Assembly (NCBI RefSeq): GCF_002095395.1
Contig: NZ_MJEI01000103.1
Coordinates: forward strand, 1-64,000
Source of the DNA: Williamsia sp. 1135
GTDB taxonomy: Bacteria; Actinomycetota; Actinomycetes; Mycobacteriales; Mycobacteriaceae
Direction: 5' to 3'
Length of the DNA stretch: 64,000 nt
The notes under the pieces are model-generated. The model made no database searches. It was not told where the DNA came from and worked only from the letters and a program-made list of their open reading frames with translations. A program made the translations under genes and the position numbers. Below are positions 25,457 to 34,920 of the stretch, in pieces; position 1 is the first letter of the stretch; every line of letters starts with the position of its first letter.

Positions 25457-27331
25457 TCAGCCGAGTTGCGACTTCAGGGCGTCGAGAACGGCAACATCTT
25501 CGATGGTGGACGGCACGGTGTAATCCTCGCGGTCGGCGATCTGCCGCATCGTCTTACGCAGGATCTTGCCGGAGCGGGTCTTGGGCAGGCCGTTGACGAC
25601 GGTGACGTCGCGGAAGGTGGCGACCGCACCGATCTCGTCGCGCACCATGGCCACGAGTTCGGATCGTAAGACATCCGGGTCGATGTCGACGCCCTCCTTC
25701 AGCACCACGTATCCACTCGGCCGTTGTCCTTTGAGCTCGTCGTGGATCCCGATCACGGCACATTCGGCAACGGCGGGGTGAGCGGCGACCACGGCCTCGA
25801 TGCTGCCGGTCGAAAGTCGATGTCCGGCAACGTTGATCACGTCGTCAGAGCGGCCGAGCACGAAGACGTAGCCGTCGGAGTCGAGGTAACCGGAGTCGCC
25901 GGTCAGGTAGTAGCCGGGGAATGCCTTGAGGTACGAACTGTGAAAGCGCTCTTCGTCATTCCACAAGCCGGTCAGCGTGCCGGGCGGCAACGGCAGTTTG
26001 ATGACGATGTTGCCCTCGTCGCCTGCCGCGACCTGCTCGCCAGCGGCATCGACGATCTGAACCTGGAAGCCGGGCACCGGAACCGTCGCAGAACCGGGCT
26101 TGAGCGGCATCGGTTCGAGGCCGAGGAGATTGGCGGCGATCGCCCAGCCGGTCTCGGTCTGCCACCAGTGGTCGACAACGGGGACGCCGAGGACCTTCGT
26201 CGCCCACGCGTAGGTGTCGGGGTCGAGTCGCTCACCGGCGGCGAACAGGGTGTGCAGTGACGAGATGTCGTGGTCGGCGAGAAGCTTGGCGTCGGGGTCC
26301 TTCTTGCGGATCGCCCGAATCGCGGTGGGCGCGGTGAACAGAGCCCGAACCCCGTGTTCGGCGATCACCCGCCAGAACGCTCCGGCATCCGGTGTACCCA
26401 CCGGCTTTCCTTCGTAGAGTACGGACGTGGCGCCGGCGAGCAGCGGACCGTAGACGATGTAGGAGTGCCCTACCACCCATCCGACATCGGATGCGGTCCA
26501 CCAGACGTCGCCCGCGGAGATGTTGTACAGGTTGCGCATCGACCACGTGAGTGCGACCGCGTGGCCGCCGTTGTCGCGGACGACGCCCTTCGGCTTGCCG
26601 GTGGTCCCGGAGGTGTACAGGATGTAGAGCGGGTCCGTGGCGGCGACCGGAACCGGATCTGCCGCAACGACATCGGTGGAGAGTTCGTCCCAGTCGAACC
26701 AGCCTTCGTGATCGGCGGCACTGCCCTCGACCTCGTCGCGGTTCTTCACGATGATCGTTGCCGGCGGGTGGGCGGAGAGTTCCAGCGCCTTCGCGACCAT
26801 CGGCAGGTACTCGACGGTGCGGCCGGGTTCCAGGCCGCCCGACGCCGTCACGAGAGCGACGGGCTGTGCGTCGTCGATTCGGGTGGCCAGTTCACGACCG
26901 GCGAATCCGCCGAAGACCACCGAGTGCACGGCACCGATCCGGGCACAGGCCAACATCGCGATCGCTGCCTCCGGGATCATCGGCATATAGACGATGACCC
27001 GATCCCCGGCCGCGACCCCGCGATCGCGCAGCACGCCGGCGAAGCGGGCGACCTCGCCGAGCAGCTCGGCGTAGGTGTAGGTCCGGGTGGTTCCCACCAT
27101 CGCCGAATCCCAGATCAGCGCGGGGCGATCGCCATGGCCGGCCTCGACATGCCGGTCGAGAGCGTTGTGGCTGGTGTTGAGCTCGGCCCCGGGAAACCAC
27201 TGATAGCCACCGTCTCCGATACCCAGCGCGATCGTGGGTGGCACGTACCAGTCGACGGCGCCTGCCGCCTCTATCCAGAATGCGTCCGGATCCTCGACGC
27301 TGTGGTTGAAAGCTTCCGTGTACGACACCAT
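25457..27331 (-). CDS. prpE: Propionyl-CoA synthetase
   Basis: A 624-residue AMP-forming acyl-CoA synthetase: P-loop YTSGTTGKPKGV, adenylate motif HWWQTETGW, hinge YLTGDSGYLD and the C-terminal acetylatable lysine in PKTRSGKILRK. Length and the N-terminus (YTEAFNHSVEDPDAFW) match PrpE rather than Acs. It activates propionate, feeding the methylcitrate or methylmalonyl route. No prp genes flank it; the metal transporter operon lies upstream in the same direction. Confidence 0.9.
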   Translation of the reverse strand: MVSYTEAFNHSVEDPDAFWIEAAGAVDWYVPPTIALGIGDGGYQWFPGAELNTSHNALDRHVEAGHGDRPALIWDSAMVGTTRTYTYAELLGEVARFAGVLRDRGVAAGDRVIVYMPMIPEAAIAMLACARIGAVHSVVFGGFAGRELATRIDDAQPVALVTASGGLEPGRTVEYLPMVAKALELSAHPPATIIVKNRDEVEGSAADHEGWFDWDELSTDVVAADPVPVAATDPLYILYTSGTTGKPKGVVRDNGGHAVALTWSMRNLYNISAGDVWWTASDVGWVVGHSYIVYGPLLAGATSVLYEGKPVGTPDAGAFWRVIAEHGVRALFTAPTAIRAIRKKDPDAKLLADHDISSLHTLFAAGERLDPDTYAWATKVLGVPVVDHWWQTETGWAIAANLLGLEPMPLKPGSATVPVPGFQVQIVDAAGEQVAAGDEGNIVIKLPLPPGTLTGLWNDEERFHSSYLKAFPGYYLTGDSGYLDSDGYVFVLGRSDDVINVAGHRLSTGSIEAVVAAHPAVAECAVIGIHDELKGQRPSGYVVLKEGVDIDPDVLRSELVAMVRDEIGAVATFRDVTVVNGLPKTRSGKILRKTMRQIADREDYTVPSTIEDVAVLDALKSQLG

Positions 27332-27352
27332 CGTCTGTCACCTCTCGCTGCG

Positions 27353-28228
27353 TCAGGGCGCAGCGAGGGCCGTGGAGCGTCGTCGCTGTGCCCGGTTGAC
27401 CGCTTTGATCAACACACCCTGGCGCGGCGCGAACAAGTAGATGACCGCGAAGGCCAGGCCCTGGGCGAGCACCACCATCGCACCGGGCGCAACGTCCAGG
27501 TAGTACGCATAGTAGATGCCCAGGACAGCGCAGGAACAGGCCAGGATCGGCGCGATGACGAGCATCCTGTTGAATCGGTCGGTGAGCAGGTACGCCGATG
27601 CGCCCGGAATGATCAGCATCGCGACAACGAGCACGACGCCGACAATTTGAAGTGCCACAACACAAGTCAGGGCCAGCAGGCCGAGTAGAAGCGCGCCGAG
27701 CCGGCGCGGCGACAGCCCGATCGCATGGGCGTGCGTGGGGTCGAAGGCAAAAAGCGTGAGGTCGCGGCGTTTGAGGGTCAGGACGACAACTGCCACCACG
27801 GCCAGGATGATGATCTGCCACAGATCGGCCATGGACACCCCGAGGACGTTGCCGAACAGGATGTGGTTGAGGTCCGTCTGACTGGGGGTGATCGAGATCA
27901 GCACCAGTCCGAAGGCGAACAACGTGCTGAACACGATCCCGATCGCGGCATCCTCTTTCACGCGGCTGGTGTCTCGGACCACTCCGATCAGCAACACCGC
28001 ACCGAGGCCGAAGATCAACGCTCCCACCGCGAACGGGGCTCCGAAGATGTAGGCGAGGACAACGCCCGGCAGCACCGCGTGCGAGACCGCATCACCCATG
28101 AGTGACCATCCGATCAGCACGATCCAGCAACTGATCATCGCGCAGATGGCTGCCGCGATGGTCGTCGCGAGGAGCATGTTGACCATGAAGTCCTCGGCGA
28201 GGGGGTCCAGCCACCAGTCGAGAATCAC
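27353..28228 (-). CDS. Metal ABC transporter permease (Mn/Zn family)
   Basis: A 291-residue ABC-3-type permease with eight or nine hydrophobic segments and the family signatures GDAVSHAVLPGVVLAY and VKEDAAIGIVFSTLFAFGL. It forms the channel for the binding protein and ATPase encoded just upstream; its start overlaps the ATPase stop by four bases. Confidence 0.92.
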   Translation of the reverse strand: MILDWWLDPLAEDFMVNMLLATTIAAAICAMISCWIVLIGWSLMGDAVSHAVLPGVVLAYIFGAPFAVGALIFGLGAVLLIGVVRDTSRVKEDAAIGIVFSTLFAFGLVLISITPSQTDLNHILFGNVLGVSMADLWQIIILAVVAVVVLTLKRRDLTLFAFDPTHAHAIGLSPRRLGALLLGLLALTCVVALQIVGVVLVVAMLIIPGASAYLLTDRFNRMLVIAPILACSCAVLGIYYAYYLDVAPGAMVVLAQGLAFAVIYLFAPRQGVLIKAVNRAQRRRSTALAAP

Positions 28229-28998
28229 GGGACCACCTGCCCGTCGAGGACATCCATTCCGAAAGCCCGGGCAAGGACTCGGGGCCGCAGGACCTCCCCG
28301 GGGACGTTGTGCATGAGAACCGTTCGCATCAGCAGGACCGCCTCGTCGCAGAAGGTCCCGAGGGAACCGAGGTCGTGGGTGGAGATCAAGATGGTCTTGC
28401 CTTCTGCTGCGAGTGACACCAGCAACCGGATGATGGTCGCCTCTGACTTCTTGTCCACCCCGGCGAACGGTTCGTCGAGCAGCAGCACGTCCGCGTTCTG
28501 CGCGATACCTCGAGCAACGAAGGCCCGTTTGCGCTGACCGCCCGAGAGCCTGCCGATCTGTCGGTCCGCGAGATCGGTCAGCTCGACCTGTTCGAGAGCG
28601 TGTGCGACCGCTTCCTTGTCCGCCTTGCGGGGTCGGCGCATGAAGTTCTGGTGGCCGTACCGGCCCGTCATCGCGACCTCACGGACGGAGATCGGGAAGG
28701 TCCAGTCGACGTCCTCGGACTGGGGAACATACGAGATGAGGCCGTGGTTCCGGGCCTGCGCGGGGGTGCCGCCCGAGATGGACACCGACCCGGCGTCGGG
28801 CTTGACCAGCCCCATGATGGATTTGAACAGCGTCGACTTGCCGGAGCCGTTCATCCCGATGAGGCCGCAGATCCGGCCGGGCGCGATGTCGAGGTCGACA
28901 TGTTCGAGGGCGTGTACATCGCCGTAGAAGACGCTCACGTCTTTGACGGAGATGGCAGGTGGGGCAGGCGACGACGAGGCATCGGAAAGGGGAGTCAT
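28225..28998 (-). CDS. Metal ABC transporter ATPase (Mn/Zn family)
   Basis: A 257-residue ATPase: Walker A GMNGSGKSTL, Q-loop YVPQSEDVDW (the VDWxFP pattern of manganese transporters), signature LSGGQRKR, Walker B VLLLDEP and switch His in STHDLGS. It is the second gene of a three-gene operon, overlapping both neighbours by four bases. Confidence 0.94.
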   Translation of the reverse strand: MTPLSDASSSPAPPAISVKDVSVFYGDVHALEHVDLDIAPGRICGLIGMNGSGKSTLFKSIMGLVKPDAGSVSISGGTPAQARNHGLISYVPQSEDVDWTFPISVREVAMTGRYGHQNFMRRPRKADKEAVAHALEQVELTDLADRQIGRLSGGQRKRAFVARGIAQNADVLLLDEPFAGVDKKSEATIIRLLVSLAAEGKTILISTHDLGSLGTFCDEAVLLMRTVLMHNVPGEVLRPRVLARAFGMDVLDGQVVP

Positions 28999-29918
28999 CG
29001 GTTACCGCCTTCGGTGAGCGCATTGACGATCGTGTCGGAGTCGTACCGGATGAGGTCGAGATAGGTCGGAACGGGGCCGCCCGCCTCGGACAGCGAATCG
29101 ACGTACAGCGTGCCGCCGAAGATGGCGTCGGTAGCACGCTCGACCTGTCGCATCACGGCGTCGCTGACGGTCGATTCGCAGAACACTGCCCGAATATTGT
29201 TCTCGCGCACGAAATCAAGGGTCGATTGCAGTTGCTTCGAGGTGCCCTGCTGTTCAGCGTTCACCGGCCAGACGAACTTTTCGCGCATGCCGGTGTCGCG
29301 GGTGAGGTAGGAGAACGCACCCTCACAGCTGACCAGCGCTCGGCGCTGCTCGGGGATCGCTGCGAGCTCGGCGACCATCCGGTCGTGCACCTGCTGGAGT
29401 TCGGCTTTGTAGGCGTCGGCGTTCTCGCGGTACTCCCGGGCATGTTCGGGATCGAGGTCGCTCAACGCTCTCGTGATGTTGTCGACGTAGATCTGCACGT
29501 TCAGCGGCGACATCCAGGCGTGAGGATTCGGCTTGCCTGCGCCCGCGTCGCCCGTGATCGGGATCGGGACGACGCCGTCGCTGGCGACGATGTGTTCGGC
29601 GTCGAGACGATCGACGAATTGCTTGAACCAGGCCTCGAGGTTGAGCCCGTTGTCGATGATGAGGTCGGCGTCGGCAGCTCGCCGTAGATCGCCCGGGGTG
29701 GGTTCGTACCCGTGGATCTCTGCGCCGGCCTTGGTCACGGACTCGACCCGGACCTTGTCACCTGCGACGTTGGCGACGATGTCCTGCAAGACCGTGAAGG
29801 TGGTCAGGACCGTCAGCCGGGAGTCGTCGCGACCACGCTTACCGACACAGGCGCTCAGCGCCAGTACGCAGGCAGCGACCAGGAGGATCGCGCCGCTGCG
29901 TACAGCTGCTTTTCGCAT
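28995..29918 (-). CDS. Metal-binding lipoprotein of the ABC transporter, manganese type
   Basis: A 307-residue cluster A-I binding protein. The lipobox is in LALSAC (Cys24). Metal ligands are predicted in EIHGYEP (His), NPHAWMSP (His), CEGAFSYL (Glu) and YVDSLSE (Asp). The Glu in the third position, with no His-rich loop, points to manganese or iron rather than zinc. A dyad 14 bases upstream of the start (29932-29949) is a candidate metalloregulator site. Confidence 0.9.
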   Translation of the reverse strand: MRKAAVRSGAILLVAACVLALSACVGKRGRDDSRLTVLTTFTVLQDIVANVAGDKVRVESVTKAGAEIHGYEPTPGDLRRAADADLIIDNGLNLEAWFKQFVDRLDAEHIVASDGVVPIPITGDAGAGKPNPHAWMSPLNVQIYVDNITRALSDLDPEHAREYRENADAYKAELQQVHDRMVAELAAIPEQRRALVSCEGAFSYLTRDTGMREKFVWPVNAEQQGTSKQLQSTLDFVRENNIRAVFCESTVSDAVMRQVERATDAIFGGTLYVDSLSEAGGPVPTYLDLIRYDSDTIVNALTEGGNR

Positions 29919-29931
29919 CCGCTCATCTTAG

Positions 29932-29949
29932 AGTTCGGGTGGCCGAACT
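29932..29949. promoter_or_regulatory. Dyad operator at the metal transporter promoter
   Basis: AGTTCGG and CCGAACT form a perfect 7-bp inverted repeat around GTGG, overlapping the likely -10 region (TAAGAT on the minus strand). Its position suits a DtxR/MntR-type repressor. Confidence 0.5.
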
Positions 29950-29969
29950 TTCAAGTTCTGCCGATGCGA

Positions 29970-30755
29970 TCACGTGCGCAGGAACGCGGCGACGACCTTG
30001 GGCCAGCAACGCACTTGTCCAGGTGTGTCGGCTGTCACCAGTCGGGCGCTCGGAATGATCGCTGCCAGGTAGCGGGCGGTCGACAACGGATGGCCGTCGT
30101 CGCCCGACCAGGCGAGCACCAACACCGGCACGTCGATGGCAGCGAGGGCAGCGGCAGGAGGCAGGTCCGACAGGGCTGCGCCCCGCAACACCGACGGCAG
30201 CAGTGACCGGGGGACCGACGGAGGGGAAGGGGTCTGGACGATTCCGGTCAACACCGGGGGCAGCGGTCCGGCGGCGGCCTCGAAGGCGGCCATTCCCTCG
30301 CGTTCGATGAGTGCAGCTCCGTCCCGATATCCGGCGACGTGCCGGGCGCGGGTCTGTCCTGCCGTCGGCGGCGTCGTGAGAACCAGACGGCGGAACCGGC
30401 CCGGTTGGGCGACCGCGGCGTAGAGCAGGGTCGCGGTGCCCATGGAGGCGCCGATGCCCGAGGCCGGCTCCGTGCCGGCGGCGCGGTTGAGCAGGTCGAG
30501 CAGGTCGAGGGCGAGATTGGGCCACGTGTATTGCTCGGGTATGGCGTCTCCGGTCGAGTTGCCATGTGCCCGAGCGTCGTAGCGGATCAGGCGATGCTCG
30601 CCCTCGAGTGGGGACCAGTCGAACGGTCCGGGAGGCTGCGCTCCGGTCGCGCTCGCGGTCAGGCCGTGCGCCCAGAGCGCAGGCGGGCCCGACCCGGACT
30701 CGGTCCACGCAAGCCGTGCTCCGCGAACCGTGGAGTGGTGGGGCGCTCCGGTCAT
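29970..30755 (-). CDS. Alpha/beta hydrolase
   Basis: A 261-residue hydrolase with oxyanion-hole HGLTAS, nucleophile elbow GASMGTA and a final His expected near TADTPGQVRCWP, although the usual catalytic His is not obvious there. Substrate unknown. ATG 30755 overlaps the LysR stop (ATGA), so the two are cotranscribed. Confidence 0.8.
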   Translation of the reverse strand: MTGAPHHSTVRGARLAWTESGSGPPALWAHGLTASATGAQPPGPFDWSPLEGEHRLIRYDARAHGNSTGDAIPEQYTWPNLALDLLDLLNRAAGTEPASGIGASMGTATLLYAAVAQPGRFRRLVLTTPPTAGQTRARHVAGYRDGAALIEREGMAAFEAAAGPLPPVLTGIVQTPSPPSVPRSLLPSVLRGAALSDLPPAAALAAIDVPVLVLAWSGDDGHPLSTARYLAAIIPSARLVTADTPGQVRCWPKVVAAFLRT

Positions 30756-31657
30756 CGCCGCGGTCCGGCCTGGGTGGCGAGCTCCACCAGATCTCGTGCA
30801 GGGCCGCGTAACCCGCCGCTGCGGTTCCACACCGCACGCAGCGTGCGGGGCATCCGGACGCCGGTCACCGAGATCCGCACGAGTCTGCCGTCCGTCAATT
30901 CCGGGGTCACGGACAGGCTCGAGAGAACCGCGGGTGCGTCGGAACTCAACACTGCGGCCTTGACCGCAGCAACCGAGGTCAGCTCGAGCAGGGGGTCGGC
31001 GACCTCTCCGAACGCAGCCTCGAACGTGACGCGGGTACCGGACCCCGGTTCCCGTTGCACCAGTGGTGTTCGCGCCAGTTCCTCGGCGGTGATCACGCGT
31101 TCGGCCCTGGCCCAGGGATGTTCAGGTCGGGTGACCACCACCAGCTCGTCGTGGCCGACAGTTAGGTTGTCGAGTCGCGACTCCACGTCGGGGCCCTCGA
31201 CGAATCCGAGGTCGACGTTGCCACCCAGCACCTCGCGCGTCACATCTGCGGAGTTCATGGGCCGTACGTTGATGCGGGCCTCGGGATAGAGCCTGCGCAG
31301 ACTCAGCGCCCATGAGGGGACGAGGTATTCGGCGATCGTCATCGATGCCGCGACGGTCAGCGAAGCCCGTTTGCTGCCGAGCAGCGATTCGATACCCGCA
31401 GAGAACTTTTCGGCTGCGTCGAGCAGGCCCGCCGCCCATTCCAGTACGGCGACACCCTCGGTGGTCAGTTCGGTACCCGACGGCGAGCGGCGGAAGAGCA
31501 TGACGCCGAGTTCGCGCTCCACCGCGTGAACGCGGGAGCTGATCGCCTGCTGGCTCAGATTCTGTTCTCGAGCGGCGGCGCTCATGCTTCCGCTCCGGGC
31601 CACCGATACCACCACGTCCAGCGCGGACAGGTCGGGAACGCGTGCGGGCAACACCAT
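30752..31657 (-). CDS. LysR-family regulator
   Basis: A 301-residue LysR protein. The helix-turn-helix is AVARSG-like in VVVSVARSGSMSAAAREQNLSQQAISSRVHAVERELG (residues ~12-50). The substrate domain starts near residue 95 (SLTVAASMTIAEYLVPSW). It is divergent from a TDT transporter with a 15-bp dyad between them, the classic arrangement for LysR control of the transporter. The family resembles CysB/CbbR-type anion sensors in general form only. Confidence 0.88.
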   Translation of the reverse strand: MVLPARVPDLSALDVVVSVARSGSMSAAAREQNLSQQAISSRVHAVERELGVMLFRRSPSGTELTTEGVAVLEWAAGLLDAAEKFSAGIESLLGSKRASLTVAASMTIAEYLVPSWALSLRRLYPEARINVRPMNSADVTREVLGGNVDLGFVEGPDVESRLDNLTVGHDELVVVTRPEHPWARAERVITAEELARTPLVQREPGSGTRVTFEAAFGEVADPLLELTSVAAVKAAVLSSDAPAVLSSLSVTPELTDGRLVRISVTGVRMPRTLRAVWNRSGGLRGPARDLVELATQAGPRR

Positions 31658-31668
31658 CAGCGCAGGGT

Positions 31669-31683
31669 ACAAGCTGAACTTGT
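31669..31683. promoter_or_regulatory. Dyad between LysR and TDT transporter genes
   Basis: ACAAG-CTGAA-CTTGT, a perfect 5-bp inverted repeat, fills most of the 29-base gap between the two divergent genes. Confidence 0.4.
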
Positions 31684-31686
31684 GAC

Positions 31687-32856
31687 ATGACAAGGACAAG
31701 CCGTCTACCGGCGAGAACGTCTGAGCTGCACGATCGATGCATGACGCCGAACTGGTTTGCCGCAATCATGGGTACGGGAATCGTGGCCACCTCAGGGGTG
31801 GCCCTGCACTCGGACTTGCCGGGTCTGAACACATCGGCCACCGGCTTCTGGCTGCTCGCGTCGGTGGGGCTGGTGATCGCGACCATCCTGTTCCTGCGCG
31901 GAGGCCCGGCCGAGCACGCCGACGACCCGATGATGGCCCACTTCTACGGAGCGCCCGCCATGGCGCTGCTGACCGTCGGCGCCGGCACCATCGAGCTCGG
32001 TCCGCAGTTCCTCGGCAACCATGTCGCGGTGTGGGTCGGCGGACTGCTCTGGCTGGCCGGCACCACGGCCGGACTCTTCACCGCCGTGTGGATCCCGTTC
32101 CGGATGATCACTGGGGCGCAGAGCGCGCGGTCGGGTGCGATGCCGAGCTGGCTCATGCCGGTGGTCCCGCCGATGGTCTCGGCTGCCACCGGATCGCTGC
32201 TGATCCAGCACGTCTCGGCGGGCCAACTGCGGCTCGGCCTCCTGGCGACCTGCTACGCCATGTTCGGCCTGAGTCTCGTCGTCGGCTTCCTGACCATCGC
32301 AATGGTGTACTCGCGCCTCGTCCATCGGGGTCTGCCATCGGTCGCCGTGGCCCCGACTGTTTGGATAATGCTCGGGATGATCGGCCAATCCATCACCGCA
32401 GCAGTTCTTTTGGGTAACAACTCGGCACTGGTATTCCAGGGGGAGAAAGCGCCGATCGCAGCCGGACTACACGTCCTCGGGATCGGCTACGGACTGGTGA
32501 TGGCCGGGTTCGCCGTCTTTGTCTTCGTACTGGCAGTGTCCATCACGGTGCACAACGTGCGCCGCGGGATGAGCTTCACCCCTGCCTGGTGGAGCTTCAC
32601 CTTCCCGATCGGCACCTGCGTCACCGGATCCGCAGCTCTCGCGTTCGCCACCGACTCCGGGTTGCTGCAGATCATCTCGGTGGCGCTGTATGTGCTGCTG
32701 CTCCTCGCCTGGGTGGTCGTCGCCTCCCGGAGTCTGACGTTGGTTGCCGGACAGGTGCTGAGGACGAAGGCGCCGGTTTTTCAGATGCGCACCGGCACCG
32801 CAACACCGGCGTTCGAACGGAAGACCGGCACCGAGGTGCAGGCAGTTTCGGTCTAG
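31687..32856 (+). CDS. TDT-family anion transporter (TehA/SLAC1/SSU1-like)
   Basis: A 389-residue membrane protein with 10 hydrophobic helices and the family opening TPNWFAAIMGTGIVA. TDT members carry malate, tellurite-related anions, sulfite or chloride; the substrate here is unknown. ATG 31741 is an alternative start that removes 18 residues; neither start has a clear ribosome site. Its TAG stop and the stop of the convergent nadB share the same four bases CTAG (32853-32856). Confidence 0.85.
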   Translation: MTRTSRLPARTSELHDRCMTPNWFAAIMGTGIVATSGVALHSDLPGLNTSATGFWLLASVGLVIATILFLRGGPAEHADDPMMAHFYGAPAMALLTVGAGTIELGPQFLGNHVAVWVGGLLWLAGTTAGLFTAVWIPFRMITGAQSARSGAMPSWLMPVVPPMVSAATGSLLIQHVSAGQLRLGLLATCYAMFGLSLVVGFLTIAMVYSRLVHRGLPSVAVAPTVWIMLGMIGQSITAAVLLGNNSALVFQGEKAPIAAGLHVLGIGYGLVMAGFAVFVFVLAVSITVHNVRRGMSFTPAWWSFTFPIGTCVTGSAALAFATDSGLLQIISVALYVLLLLAWVVVASRSLTLVAGQVLRTKAPVFQMRTGTATPAFERKTGTEVQAVSV

Positions 32857-34373
32857 GTCCCCGGCTCATCCGTGCGGTGATGGCAACCGCGAGATCGCTT
32901 GCGTGCCAACGCCGCATTCACCACGAGCATCGCTGTGACGGTGAGTGCGGCGTCCTCGTGGTCGGCGGCGGTGACCGGTGTACGTCGGGGCGCCGACTGT
33001 AGTTGCTCGGCCAAGGTGCTGAGCCCGGTGTGGTCGCGGCTGAGCGCGGCGCGATCGGACATCTGATTCTGCAGTTCACCACGCGGTGCGATAGGACGTT
33101 CGGTGGCTGCCGTGAGTCCATCGGGCCGTGCCACCGGCCCGCCGGTCCGGCCGATCGCGGCGTCGGCCACGCGTCGTCCCATGACCAGACCTTCGAGTAA
33201 GCTGTTGGACGCCAACCGGTTTGCGCCGTGCAGGCCGGTGCGGGCCACCTCGCCCGCGGCGTACAGCCCCGGAATCGACGTCGCTCCTGAGGTGTCGGTG
33301 ACGATTCCACCACACAGGTAATGGGCGCCGGGGACCACCGGAATGAGGTCGGTGGCCGGATCGATGCCGATCACCTCAACCCCTGCGGTCACGGTGGGGA
33401 ATCGGCGGGCGAAGTCGCTGATGTGCCGCGCATCGAGGTAGACATGCTCGGCACCCGTCTTTGCCATCGCAGCGGTCACCGCGTTCGCGACCACATCCCG
33501 CGGTGCGAGGTCACCGAGAGGATGGACGCCTTCGGTGACCGAATTGCCGTCGATGTCGACGAGGATCGCCCCTTCGCCGCGAAGCGCCTCGGTGATCAGG
33601 GTGCGACGCCCTCGAACTCCCGGGCGATAGAGCATCGTGGGGTGGAACTGGATGAACTCCATATCGGCCACTGCTGCCCCGGCCGCGTGTGCCAGGGCGG
33701 TACCGTCACCGGTCGAACCGAGAGGATTGGTGGTGGCGCGGTACATGTGGCCGGCGCCGCCGGTCGCGAGAACGACGGTGGGAGCAAACACTTCGGCGGT
33801 GTGACCGTCGCCCGACCCGATGCGCAGGCCCACTGCGTCACCGCCCGTGGACAGCACCACCTGCTGGGCGTGCGATTCGTCGATGACCCGGATCTGCGAA
33901 TGGGAGAGGGTGCGGGTGGCGAGTGAGCGCTGCACTTGCGCGCCGGTGGCATCTCCTCCTGCGTGGATGACGCGCCGGACGCTGTGTCCGCCTTCCCTGG
34001 TACGCAGGAACCGACCGTCGGAGCCCCGGTCGAACTGTGCCCCCCAGTCGACGAGGGTCGAGACCGCTGCGTACCCGTCACCGAGGATCGATGCGGTGGC
34101 GACCTCGTCGGTCAGTCCGGCACCGGCAACCACGGTGTCGCGGGTGTGCAGCGCCACCGAGTCCTCGTCGTTGTCGGGCTCGACGACTGCGATACCGCCT
34201 TGGGCGAAATACGTCGCTGTTCCGGGGTCGAGGTCGTCGGGGCGCCAGCCGCGCCCTTTGTTGAGAACGATCACGGTCAGACCCGCTTCGGCTGCCCGGA
34301 CCGCGGCGGTGAGACCGGCGACGCCGGCACCGACCACCACGAGATCAGCACGCAACGCAGCGTCGGCAACCAT
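32853..34373 (-). CDS. nadB: L-aspartate oxidase
   Basis: A 506-residue flavoenzyme that oxidises aspartate to iminoaspartate for NAD synthesis. FAD motif VVGAGVAGLTAAVRA, then FAQGGIAV, RRVIHAGGDATG, EFIQFHPTML, RGEGAILVD and GLHGANRLASNSLLEGLV are all present. Quinolinate synthase (nadA) and nadC normally sit beside it in this group, but neither is next to it here. It could therefore be a second copy or a relocated gene. Confidence 0.93.
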   Translation of the reverse strand: MVADAALRADLVVVGAGVAGLTAAVRAAEAGLTVIVLNKGRGWRPDDLDPGTATYFAQGGIAVVEPDNDEDSVALHTRDTVVAGAGLTDEVATASILGDGYAAVSTLVDWGAQFDRGSDGRFLRTREGGHSVRRVIHAGGDATGAQVQRSLATRTLSHSQIRVIDESHAQQVVLSTGGDAVGLRIGSGDGHTAEVFAPTVVLATGGAGHMYRATTNPLGSTGDGTALAHAAGAAVADMEFIQFHPTMLYRPGVRGRRTLITEALRGEGAILVDIDGNSVTEGVHPLGDLAPRDVVANAVTAAMAKTGAEHVYLDARHISDFARRFPTVTAGVEVIGIDPATDLIPVVPGAHYLCGGIVTDTSGATSIPGLYAAGEVARTGLHGANRLASNSLLEGLVMGRRVADAAIGRTGGPVARPDGLTAATERPIAPRGELQNQMSDRAALSRDHTGLSTLAEQLQSAPRRTPVTAADHEDAALTVTAMLVVNAALARKRSRGCHHRTDEPGT

Positions 34374-34391
34374 GGGTGGAAAGTCTATCGG

Positions 34392-34877
34392 TCAGCGCTT
34401 GACCAGTGATATCCGTAGCTCGTCGAGCGGCACCTCGACGCCGTCCGCGGTGGACACCGTCACCTGCACCGGCGCGCCGGTCTTGTCGGAGACCATCTCG
34501 AGTGGCGCGCCCTTGGGCTGGCAGTACTTGTCGCCCCACTGCATCAGCCCGAACAGGACCGGCACGAGGTCGGCGCCCTTCTCGGTGAGTCGGTACTCGA
34601 AACGGGTCCGCTGGCCGGGCTCCTGGTAGGGCGACTTCTCCAGTAGGCCTTCGGCGACGAGGGCCTTGAGCCGCGCGGCGGCGACGGCGTCGCTGACCCC
34701 CACTCGCCGTGCGAAGCCGTCGAAGCGGGTGGTGCCGTACATCGACTCGCGCATGATCAGCATCGCGGTCTTGGTGCCGACGACATCGAGGGCGCGCACG
34801 ATAGAGCACCGATTCCCGGGAACCCAGCGGTCGAGATCAGCCAGCTTGTCGTCGAGTACTACAGCCATGCGGTCCAT
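34392..34877 (-). CDS. HxlR-family regulator
   Basis: A 161-residue winged-helix protein: CSIVRALDVVGTKTAMLIMRESMYGTTRFDGFARRVGVS with the conserved Cys near residue 24, then the wing RFEYRLTEKGADLVPVL. A C-terminal extension (~55 residues) is longer than usual for HxlR. ATG 34868 is an equally possible start. A dyad at 34887-34912 overlaps its promoter. The target is unknown; the neighbouring VOC gene, same strand and upstream, may be one. Confidence 0.88.
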   Translation of the reverse strand: MDRMAVVLDDKLADLDRWVPGNRCSIVRALDVVGTKTAMLIMRESMYGTTRFDGFARRVGVSDAVAAARLKALVAEGLLEKSPYQEPGQRTRFEYRLTEKGADLVPVLFGLMQWGDKYCQPKGAPLEMVSDKTGAPVQVTVSTADGVEVPLDELRISLVKR

Positions 34878-34886
34878 CGTACCCGG

Positions 34887-34912
34887 CCTGACTAGGGTGT
34901 ACAGCAGTCAGG
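34887..34912. promoter_or_regulatory. Dyad upstream of the HxlR gene
   Basis: CCTGACT and AGTCAGG, 12 bases apart, immediately before the HxlR start. It is a candidate autoregulatory site. Confidence 0.4.
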
Positions 34913-34920
34913 AGATCGAG

